64,000 nucleotides of DNA from Nematostella vectensis (taxonomy: Eukaryota > Cnidaria > Anthozoa > Actiniaria > Edwardsiidae), in contig NC_064043.1 in NCBI RefSeq assembly GCF_932526225.1, positions 12,026,085 to 12,090,084 on the forward strand, in the 5' to 3' direction. The notes beneath the pieces are model-generated. The model worked only from the letters and a program-made list of their open reading frames with translations, made no database searches and was not told the DNA's origin. Below are positions 23,401 through 30,905 of this stretch, in pieces. How positions within the stretch are numbered: the stretch's first letter is position 1; each line of letters starts with the position of its first letter. Made by a program: the position numbers and the translations under genes.

Positions 23401-26400
23401 TGGCATAATGTACTATTTGATGGAAAAGGTAAGTGACAAGTAATCAAATATCGCTCCTCCCCTTTCTATACAACCCATTCTATATAACCCATATCTATGA
23501 AAATGAGAAAAACAAAACCAGGAAACTTTATCCCTGCTCGTCTTTTTCTCTTCTATATCTTCATACAACGAGGATGTAATAAGAAACAATTATTTCTTGT
23601 TTGTATTATGCCTAGTGCACACTAGCGACATATCGACATGGGCGCGCGCACTCTTATCTTCGACATAACGACATGGACATAACGACATAACGACAAAAAA
23701 CATGTTTTTTCTTTTATGTCATTATTTCCATGTCTTTATGTCGGGCTAAACATAGTGGGCGCGCCCATGTCGTTATGTTGTTATGTTGCTAGTTTGCACT
23801 AGGCATTACATGACCAAATAAATGCATGTGAATGTACTCCTTTGCAGAAATGCCCAAGGCACATTCTCGAACTATCAGCGCGCGAGATTTCCTTATATTA
23901 TTAGTGTTTCTGCGTATTTTACCATTTTTCCATGTTCCTCATTTAATTGCCATGTTTTTATTCACCCAGATGAACGGTACGCTGCGACATTGGGAGAAAA
24001 CCCACTCGATGCGAATCTACAGCGGTGCTTTGAATGATGACCGCACGTCTGTCAGTTTCGCTTACTACCCCCAGTTCTGGCTCTCGTCCAACAAGAATGC
24101 GGTGTTTGTCAAGGCGCTGTACCATCTCATTGCCAGGTACCTTCTTTTAAAAGTTGAGAATAAAAAGGCTAGATACAGTAGAACCCCACTCAATCGAACT
24201 CTGAAGGGAGATTGTAATCCTTTCGAGTTTGCCGGGGCTTCGAATTATAGAAGTCGATAAAAAAAAAATAAGAGCTGCTGCGAATTTACAGCGCAACCAG
24301 TAAAACCGTGAACACCTAAAATATGTGTGGAAAGTTTATTGTCTTCTGACGAATCAGACGCAAGAATTCAGACACTGAGAAATGTTTCTAGTTGACTGTT
24401 TGAATATCTCGCGAGTGATTGGTCGGAACAAACATTCCATACATATTTCCGGTGTTCACGGTTTTCTTGGTTGCGCTGTAAACTGCTACGTGATGGAACT
24501 CACTCTAGAAAGATAAACGAACTAACACTTAAAACTAAACTGATTTTGAGGAGTAATAAGAGAAAATGGGGAGAAAAATAGTTTGAGTAACGGGGAGTTG
24601 ATTTTGTTCGGCTTGTTTTGAGTTTGAGTCCCTCGAGTAAAAATCGGTAGAGAAAAAATAGTACAAATCCATGGAAAGTCAAACTCAGTTTTGCTGAATC
24701 TCTGTGTTTCATTTACCACCGTTAGGTTTATGCCACTAGAAAACAACACCAATACTATCTTGGTTGTGGGGGGCGTTCATTGGATGTTGCCAAGTCACGT
24801 GACTGCCGTGGAGCACGCGCTTGCGCGGTAAGTTTGCCGCTCATTTATACAACTACTGTGGTTTGTCATCCTCACTTGTTTATTGCTATAAATTCACGGT
24901 TACCCCGCGCACTCGGCCAATAGGAGCTATGTATGCCCTTCATTCGTCCCCAAGCTATCAGTATACTAAAGTGGTAGCCTGAGTATCAGGCCCTCAGGGG
25001 AGGCCCTGATACTCAGGCTACTAAAGTGGGGAATCAAGCGACTGCTTTTACATCAAAAAGCAAAAGTCCTTAACCATATATTTATCACTGATGCTCATAC
25101 TGGTTTGTTGCAGACTCGGTTTGAGTGGAATCAAAGTTGTCATTAAAGGATTAGGATCAGGCTTCCATCTCCCAGTGCCTGGATTCGTCACGCTTGACCT
25201 GGTTAGACATGAAGTATTTATAGGGGAGAGGGGGTGCGAAGGGAGGAAGGGGGAAAGATGTATAAGGACGTGAAGGAGAGAAGTGGGAGAGGAAGGTATA
25301 GAGAGAGGGAAGGAAGGGACGGGGAAGGGAGGGAGGAAGGGAATGGAAGAAGGAAGGGAGGGAGGGAGGCAGGGAGGGAGGGAGGGGGAAGAAAGGATGG
25401 GAGGGAGGGAGAGAAAGAAGGAAGGGAAGAGGGAAGGAAAGAAGGAAGGAAGGAATGAAGAGAGGGAGGGAGGGGGATGGAAGGAAGCAAGGAAGGAAGC
25501 AAGGGAGGTAGCAAGGAAGGAAGGGAGGGAGTGAGCGAGCAAGCGAAGGAATGGAAGGAGGAACCAAAAAAGGAAGGAAGAAATCAATCATGGTAGGAAG
25601 AAAGAGAAAAGGGAGACAATATGGCAAGGAAGGAAGGGAATGTGGATAAAGGGAGATGAGAAAGTAAAAGAAGAAAAGGAAGCAAACGATCAGAAAAGGG
25701 GCTGGGGAAAAACTGAGAATAGCAATCTGTTCTCTAAATATTGCATCCGTAGTTGTTACAGTACCTCAGGAAATCAACTAAAACCGTGTGTGTTTGTATA
25801 AGGCTGGTCAGCGGCGCATTGCACAGCGTAACGTCATGGTATCCAGGGCCGCGAGATCGGCCGGCTTTGAGTTCATTGATACGTACAATATGACAATTGC
25901 AAGATACAAAGAATTTCTTTACGGAAACTGCGGCTGCCACTTTCACAAGGTAGGCAGACGCTTTCAAACTCATTACTCTTATTTTTTTTATCAAAAGGGT
26001 TTTCGCAGTTGTACGAAAATGTGATGGATTATGCCAAAAAGAGCGCACAAAATCTTCTAGTTGCCTTTAACCAAATTTGAGCGATGCACGCTACAGAAGC
26101 CACCAATCGACATCCAGTAGTTTTGTATCACAGTTTTGATTTCCACGAACGTAACACAAAGAGGATTCCGCCCTGCTCCGATTCGCACGGAAGCAACTCT
26201 TTGCCACGCTGGTTGGTAGCGAAGCTTATGTCAATCAGATAACAAGTTTGACGCATCCTTATCGGTTTAGTTCATTAACTGCCACGGTAGCGCGCGTCGT
26301 ATCAAATACGTTTCTCACACCGCCATTGGCTTATTTCACAAAACTGTCAAGGAAGCCACGGTAGCGCGCGTCATACAAAACTATAAAGGTGGCCACGGTA

Positions 26401-26945
26401 GCGCGCGTCGTATCAAATACGTTTCTCACATCGCAATTGGCTAACTTCACAAAACTGTCAAGGTGGCCACGGTAGCGCGCGTCGTATCAGATAGTACGTT
26501 TCTCACATTGCCATTGGTTTACTTCACAAAGCTGTCAAGGTGGCCAAGATAGTACGTTTCAAACATCACCATTTGTTTAGTTCACAAAACTGCCGAGTAC
26601 GTTTCTCAGTCCTTATTGAGCTTCTTCACAAAACTGTTAATGTGGCCGATATTGTGGCGCCCTACGCTACCGTTATATGTCCCATGGCTAACCACAGAAC
26701 ACAGCTTCATTTTCGAAATTGTTAGCATTGGATAAGAATAAAATCAATTTGGATATATATCATATACTCGCGGCATTTTCATCGTCGTACTCTATGTGTT
26801 TTAGGTGGTGAAGATGGCCGCCGATGGCGAAGTTCAGGAGGGATCGCCGCAATCATCTGACCACGAAGTTCCGCCCCGATATCACGTGATCGGTCCTATT
26901 AACGCTATGTACTCCGAGATGGTCATCAGTAGAATGTGTAGCTGA
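8401..26945 (+). CDS. CPED1: CPED1-like protein (cadherin-like and PC-esterase domains), 20 exons
   Basis: Exons: 8401-8712, 10687-10789, 11755-11923, 12327-12483, 12877-13107, 13287-13388, 13461-13562, 14186-14400, 15227-15279, 15333-15655, 15840-16029, 17008-17188, 17744-17864, 20805-20941, 23372-23428, 23970-24136, 24726-24827, 25114-25201, 25803-25949, 26805-26945. All junction phases agree, and the total of about 1,030 residues is close to vertebrate CPED1. The N-terminus is a signal anchor (MRIVPFIRRSF, then hydrophobic residues 12-27), implying a type II ER/Golgi protein. The middle holds the cadherin-like part (ANYSLGVGWNAFALHLMD, YKLHIYRE). The C-terminal PC-esterase begins CHWQKAVWTPHTCQH, then VLFVGDSTNRG (nucleophile Ser in GDS), VVGGVHWMLPSH, FIDTYNMT, CGCHFH and HVIGPINAMYSEM. 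PC-esterases are predicted acyl-esterases of glycans; the substrate here is unknown. Oddity: in exon 15333-15655 the frame must slip by one base near 15570-15600 to join the next exon. Confidence 0.88.
9700..10532. mobile_element. Non-autonomous DNA transposon, 19-bp perfect inverted repeats, TTA duplication
   Basis: GGGAAAGTTCATTTATTAT at 9700-9718 is perfectly inverted at 10514-10532. TTA flanks the element on both sides (9697-9699 and 10533-10535), as expected of PIF/Harbinger-type insertions. Both subterminal regions are G- or C-rich (CCCCCC blocks). There is no transposase frame. It lies in the first intron of the CPED1-like gene. Confidence 0.8.
10924..11139. mobile_element. Foldback element with 9-bp target duplication TTTTCTGCC
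   Basis: A 216-bp near-palindrome. Its ends read TAGCCTGCTTGCAGG and the inverse. The arms share CGGAAAACCCTCTCCGTTCG and CAATATGGC, and the centre is TTTAAATGCTTAAATATT. The right arm has an extra internal copy of the GATCATCGAACGGAGAGGG segment. TTTTCTGCC occurs immediately left (10915-10923) and right (11140-11148). Nine-base duplications suggest mobilisation by a Mutator-like transposase. It lies in CPED1 intron 2. Confidence 0.85.
16026..16130. repeat. Direct duplication of a 5' splice site
   Basis: CTCAGTAAGTAGAAAATACT, spanning the donor of CPED1 exon 15840-16029, is repeated 80 bases downstream at about 16106. This leaves a second strong GTAAGT donor inside the intron. Use of it would extend the exon by 80 bases and change the reading frame. 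Confidence 0.6.
16224..16583. mobile_element. MITE with CAGGCCCGTACCCA inverted ends and TTTTG duplication
   Basis: The left end reads CAGGCCCGTA followed by two further copies of GGCCCGTA and then CCCA. The right end is the inverse, TGGGTACGGGCCTG at 16570-16583. TTTTG flanks both sides (16219-16223 and 16584-16588). The interior has long G runs. There is no coding capacity. It is intronic in CPED1. The triplication inside the left terminal repeat is unusual. Confidence 0.7.
17417..17460. repeat. Perfect 17-bp stem hairpin in a CPED1 intron
   Basis: CGATTTTGAATAACCTG at 17417-17433 pairs exactly with 17444-17460 around a 10-base loop. Flanking AGAATAAC and GTTATTCT extend the symmetry on the outside, interrupted by a 22-base insert that is itself partly palindromic (TAATAGTCTATTA). 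Probably the remnant of a foldback element. Confidence 0.6.
18306..20826. repeat. 63-bp minisatellite, about 40 units, running into a CPED1 exon
   Basis: Head-to-tail 63-bp units built from GGACGTTGCCTTGTGGTACA, a CATCATGTATCTCTG segment and TTGTCCGTGTCTTGTTACAG. Because 63 is divisible by three and the unit lacks stops in several frames, long spurious frames arise on both strands (850, 826 and 303 codons). Left-edge units are the most diverged. A 36-bp truncated unit occurs twice (near 18780 and 19698). The block starting near 18561 recurs 918 bp later, so a higher-order duplication has occurred. Many units carry a pyrimidine tract plus ACAG, like the authentic acceptor in the last unit (AG at 20803-20804). 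Confidence 0.95.
20805..20941 (+). promoter_or_regulatory. CPED1 exon 14 and its splice sites, framed by two minisatellites
   Basis: The exon starts inside the last 63-bp unit: its first 22 bases (encoding RWTLPCG) are repeat sequence, and the unique part starts at about 20827. It encodes the start of the PC-esterase domain (CSVPESCHWQKAVWTPHTCQ, then ITLSKQQVKSCLSNRK). Phase 1 at the 5' end matches exon 13, and phase 0 at the 3' end matches exon 15. The donor is AAAG|GTAAGA at 20942. The two unit junctions directly upstream read ACATGA (TGA at 20678-20680 and 20741-20743). They lack an AG and put a stop in the exon frame, so upstream acceptors would not give a productive protein. Confidence 0.8.
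20945..23125. repeat. 79-bp minisatellite, about 27 units, starting just after a CPED1 donor
   Basis: Units of 79 bp: CTGGTAAATGTTGATAATAA, then GGATTATGGTGATG, then GAGGATGATGATACAACAGA, then GAGAAAGCTGCTGCAA. The junction CTG|GTAAAT occurs from 20959 to 23092 at exact 79-base steps (27 steps). Three sub-variants (GTTTATG, GTTAATG, GGTTATG) are grouped in blocks, and the right half is homogeneous. Every unit carries a donor-like CTG|GTAAAT. The period is not a multiple of three, so it is not coding. Confidence 0.95.
23609..23805. mobile_element. Foldback MITE, ends TGCCTAGTGCA, TTA duplication
   Basis: A 197-bp element with inverted ends TGCCTAGTGCACACTAGC and its imperfect inverse. Inside, GACATGGGCGCGC and CGACATAACGACAT are repeated in both arms. 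TTA flanks it at 23606-23608 and 23806-23808. It is non-coding and lies in a CPED1 intron. PIF/Harbinger-like by its duplication. Confidence 0.75.
24282..24485. mobile_element. Foldback repeat with TTTACAGCGCAACC arms
   Basis: The left arm from 24282 (TTTACAGCGCAACC, then AAACCGTGAACACC) is mirrored at the right by GGTGTTCACGGTTTTC and GGTTGCGCTGTAAACTGC. The arms are about 50 bp, with ATATG/CATAT continuing inward. It is an intronic, non-coding, probable MITE; the duplicated target was not resolved. Confidence 0.65.
24975..25020. mobile_element. Minimal 46-bp foldback element, 9-bp duplication CTAAAGTGG
   Basis: TAGCCTGAGTATCAGG at 24975-24990 is inverted perfectly at 25005-25020, leaving a 14-base loop. 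CTAAAGTGG flanks both sides (24966-24974 and 25021-25029). The terminal TAGCCTG and the 9-base duplication are shared with the 10924-11139 element, indicating one family. Confidence 0.85.
25220..25640. repeat. Purine-only tract (GGGA/GGAA-rich), about 420 bp
   Basis: Almost uninterrupted A/G sequence on the + strand (GGGAGGGAGG, GAAGGAAGG) in the intron after CPED1 exon 25114-25201. It begins about 20 bases beyond the donor. Mirror-symmetric polypurine runs can form triplex DNA. It produces spurious Pro/Ser/Leu-rich frames on the minus strand. Confidence 0.85.
26270..26670. repeat. Tandem and dispersed repeat with GCCACGGTAGCGCGCGTC
   Basis: Four to five units of about 70-80 bp in the last CPED1 intron, each with CACGGTAGCGCGCGTC, TACGTTTCTCACA, CATTGG and TTCACAAAACTGTCAAGG. 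The same GC-rich core occurs at 58411-58560 and, mutated, at about 52160-52180, so the unit is interspersed as well as tandem. Confidence 0.75.
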
Positions 26946-28166
26946 CAGGAAGGTCATCACCATCATCATCACCCGTCGCCATCAATTCTTGTTACCATCA
27001 TCTTTTTAACCATCATCATAATAATATTAATATCACCGTCACCGGCATCGTCATCATTCTAATTAACAAGCATTTTTTATTCTATTTTATTCCATATTCG
27101 CATTTTTATTCTATATTATCTATATTAAAAAGGCAGCGTCATGATACTGCGCATGTCTTCAGTCAGTGTTTATTGTACAAACAGTTAAACTTGTCATAAT
27201 GCCTTGTTAAAATATTTTGCAATATTTTATTGAAAACCATGTTTTTTGACAGTTTGTGGTCATTTACCTTTGAATTTAAGTCTCACACATATAACAAAAG
27301 CTCATAAGTCAATATTAAAATCATTGTGTCCGGGCCGGAAAGCTATTGCAAAGCTCTTACCATGACACTGCCCCTTTAACCAAGTATTACTACTGAGCAG
27401 ACTATGTTTAGTCATTGTAATCCATTAGCCCATTCTTTGTTTGTACATTTTTAATTCGGAGCCGCACAATTTTATTTGCGGACACTTGAGGTGCTAGAAT
27501 GGATTTTCTGTAGTCTTTTATTCAATTTTGGGAAGAAAAAGATACGACAAACATAGAAAATTATTTATTAATAACAAATGCTAAATAAAAAGAATTTCGA
27601 TTGAAATGAGTTTGTGTCATCAGGTTATGGACCCAGGTCCCATCAGGGAAGTATTAGCAACGTATTATTATTGTTTTGGTAGCTTTTTTCAATATTATTC
27701 TAGACACGAATATGAAAAGGATGGCTCGACAATTCTGGCACTATTTAGCTTTACAGATTGCAGCCGTGTTCTTTTTAGGCAAAAAATGAAAAGATTGCTT
27801 TTTAGGCAAAAATGACAAGATTATATTTTTATTAGTGTTTTTATAGCGAAAAGCGAAATTAAACTGCTGAAAAGAGTATTGCTTATATCTAGCCAAACTA
27901 CCAAAGCTTTTTTAACAGGACTTGGCCATAATGAAGCCCAGGCCGTATTTATGTTCTTCGAAGTGAAACAAGGGCAAGTGAAAACTTCAAGCGGGATCTG
28001 GCCACGTTAAGGATTTAAGCAGAAAAGCAGGAATTTGTTAAGGAGTGATGTTGTGGATGAATGCCATTGTGTTTTATCTTTTATGTCTCGCCTCAGTACT
28101 TTACAGCTACTTGGGATAAAACGTGTCCAATTTTCCCCGTTGGCACCACCAGATTAACGCGCCATC
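26946..28166. other. CPED1 3' flank; microsatellite and a fragment of tyrosine-recombinase retroelement
   Basis: Past the CPED1 stop (TGA 26943-26945) are CATCAT/ATCATC runs to about 27060 and AT-rich sequence with several AATAAA-like words. At 27618-27634 a 17-base match, CATCAGGTTATGGACCC, recurs from the recombinase tail at 36709-36725, suggesting a second or terminal piece of the same element. No gene is recognised. Confidence 0.45.
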
Positions 28167-28238
28167 ATGGAGGTCAGCGGATTGTATGAGAGTTTAGCTG
28201 TATGGCTTGTTACAGTGATTCTAAAGCTATTACTTCTG
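28167..28238 (+). CDS. Possible orphan first exon (hydrophobic leader)
   Basis: ATG at 28167 opens a 24-codon frame, MEVSGLYESLAVWLVTVILK followed by four Leu, ending at a strong donor CTG|GTGAGT in phase 0. It resembles a signal-peptide or membrane-anchor first exon. No matching downstream exon was found before the retroelement, so it could be a gene disrupted or interrupted by that insertion, or chance. Confidence 0.2.
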
Positions 28239-28872
28239 GTGAGTGTCGTTGTTTATGATGGTGATAATGACGACCGGATGATGATGATGATGACGACGAC
28301 GATATGATGATTATTCAAACCCTATTGAATATTAATGATCCTTCCGATTACGTCACTAGTATTATTTAAGGAGGTGATAATTTATGGAACTGTGTTAGTT
28401 CGCACAGAGTGCGTTAGGGTTTCAAGTCGCTCAGCATGTCGGCCAGCGCTCCGCCCAGCACGTTTTGCCGAATCCTACGAGTGTCTCCGTCCCTTTCTTC
28501 GAATGTAGTCATTCCGGCCTTGTCCAGCCTCTATAACCGCGATGTTATGATATGATGAGGCTCATGTGACGTTATTCAATAAATGTGTTTTGAGAGTAAT
28601 GATTGGTTGGGAATGTTTTATTTATATGTTCTCAACACCAATATTGTTCGTGGTTGAGTGGTCCCACAAGCGTTTTGCCCTGTAAGGCACTCTTGGGTTC
28701 GCTTTGGCGGACAGCGGTGGCCACTTTTTCCTGACATTGGGTTGGTTTTAAGGCAGTTTTGTTTTCTCGTTTATTTCAGTGTTCGGATTTTAACCCGTTG
28801 GTGATGAGAAAGATTTCTGCTGAAAAGTGTATCGAGTGAATAACCCTCGATGGTAACCCCAGTTCGGGAAAA

Positions 28873-29534
28873 GTGGCTACCGGTGAACGTTTGTGTGATA
28901 GAGTGGCAAGGGCAAAAGCGGGGGAGATAGGTGATATCAGAAAGTTGCCGTTCAGGGATCCCACTTCTTTTAAATCGGAAGAGATTCATCGGCATATTGA
29001 CACGGAGGATGTGATTTTAGAAAATAACCTCCGTAAAGAGGACATCATGGGATGGTTAAAGAATGGTGTCGACGTTTTTTCTTTCTTAAAACCATTCGAC
29101 CATTCCCCCCCCCACGGAATATCAAACATCATCCTTCGTGCAAAAAATTCACGGCGTCCATCACGGAGTCTCTTCTTCTTCGTATCAGTACGGGAGCTGT
29201 ACGCATTTGGGGCAGAGTGGGAGAAGTGCCCCCCCCCCCCCCCCCCCCCCGTGGCTAGTCCGCCCTATGACTGTTGAGCCTAACAAACCAAGATTTGTGT
29301 CGATGCTAGTTATCTTAACCTTTGGATGAGGGACACCCCCTTCTCCCTCGAAACACTGACATCTGTACCCGTTTTGTATACCGGGAATCCCATATCTCGA
29401 AGGTTGATGACAAGTCAGGATACGACCGTATTCTCTTGTCGGATGATTCACAGGAGGTGTTCGGAATCGAATGGCAAGGCTGGTGGCTCGTTGGGGCTAC
29501 ACTTCCTTTCGGTTGGAATAATTCGCCTTTTATA
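28873..29534 (+). pseudogene. DIRS-like retrotransposon, N-terminal half of reverse transcriptase (broken)
   Basis: Frame-shifted remains of a reverse transcriptase from a tyrosine-recombinase retrotransposon. Recognisable segments are SITESLLLRISTGAVRIWGR, WLVRPMTVEPNKPR, YLNLWMRDTPFSLETLTSVP, HISKVDDKSGYD and WWLVGATLPFGWNNSPFI. They lie in three frames, so at least two or three indels have accumulated. A 22-base C run at 29230-29251 expands a short Pro stretch. Upstream residues (28873-29100, GERLCDRVARAKAGEIGDIR) may be the N-terminal part of the same polyprotein. The frame stops at the insertion point near 29535. Confidence 0.75.
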
Positions 29535-30000
29535 GCGGAGCCAGCGCGGAGCTCCATAGGTATAGAAATTGGTCTAAGCTAGTAAACTAGGCGACTCAAA
29601 ATTTGTGGTCAATGACGTCATGCCACACGCTGTCAGCTGGCTGTACCACTCACGTGACCAGCTCATGCAACCAGGCCAGCTAATTGATTGATTACTCTGA
29701 ACCAATGACAGACTGGCTCCGACAGGAACTGGGAGGGGGGGTGAGGGGGCTTGGAAAGCCGGGGGGGACAGCCTATTCTGCCTTTCGACATCAAACGATC
29801 AACGGAACACAAGCTGACAGGGAAGAATTGACGAAAAAAGTGTTTAATAGAGAAAATGCAACTAATTATCCAGTCAAATGGCCGTATGAAAATAAGAATT
29901 TGAAGGATACATCTGTCTACTACTTTGTAGTAACTGCTTTGTTCTTACAAACTCGGAATATCGGCTCGACTTCTTCACCTGGTGCGGTGGTTGAAAACTT

Positions 30001-30905
30001 TAAGGTAGTGGTACCTATTATCGGACAGTGCCCTATTATCGGACACTCGAAAAAAATGTAAATATCTCAAATAATAGCAAAAAACACGCCGAAAAATGAC
30101 CCGTCGAGTCGAAAAAACAACATTCAGAAAACATATATTCCGAAGCTTTTTACGAGTGTTTATTGTTTCGCAAAACTAGAAATAATTTTCTCTCACGCAC
30201 CGCAAAATGGCGATTGAAATCCTCCTTTTGACTTGAATACGCGAGGACGAAAAGAAGCCGTAAAAAGTCCAAGATTTACCGATCGTGATGAAAGTCGCCC
30301 GGCGAATCCGCCATTTTGTTGTTGATCTTCCAGGATGCTATTTGGCCTCTGTTTCCGTAGACACTTCGAGATAGCTCGAATTGTTCGTACCTAACCTCGG
30401 TGCCCTATTATCGGACAGTCGAGCAATCATCGAACGATTCATCGTAAATTTGAGCGATCGATTAGAAAACGCGCATTTCGCCGTGCAGTTTGTCACGCGC
30501 ACGATGCATCTGTTTTGAATCTCTTGCTACGGAGAAGAAAGAGTCTCAAACTAAAAACTATCGTGAGTTTTGCAAAGTACATATCTCAACAATTATTGTC
30601 TGCAGTATTTTAATGAAAATGAAGCATGATTTTCCCGTTGTTTTTTGAGAAGAATTCTGCTGTCCGATAATAGCGCTAGGGTGTCCGATAATAGGGCTAG
30701 GTATCCGATAATAGGGCTTCACAACACGTCTTACGAACGATTGTTTTCTCCCAAATTTAACCATCGAATTTTTGATAAATTGGTCGAATTATTATGTTTA
30801 ATAGTCAGTGATTTCTAGCTGTAAAACCTAAGACTCAATTGTGTTTTGTACGCGAGATATTTTAGCGTAAATCTTAAGTGTCCGATTATAGGTACCATTA
30901 CCTTA
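30001..30905. mobile_element. DNA transposon with TA duplication and repeated CCTATTATCGGACA subterminal motif
   Basis: The ends TAAGGTAGTGGTACCTATTA and the inverse (30885-30905) are flanked or bounded by TA. The word CCTATTATCGGACA, or its inverse TGTCCGATAATAGG, occurs about six times: twice at the left end, once near 30402, three times at 30660-30717 and once at the right end. Such clustered copies look like transposase binding sites. A TA duplication suggests the Tc1/mariner group. There is no transposase frame. Confidence 0.7.

Noticed and set aside
25048-25627. Pro/Ser/Leu-rich frames and Glu/Gly/Arg-rich frames over the purine tract
   Set aside because: Low-complexity sequence that is open on both strands; intronic in CPED1.
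29052-29258. Proline-run proteins at 29.05-29.28 kb
   Set aside because: The Pro run comes from a C22 homopolymer inside the decayed reverse transcriptase; not separate genes.
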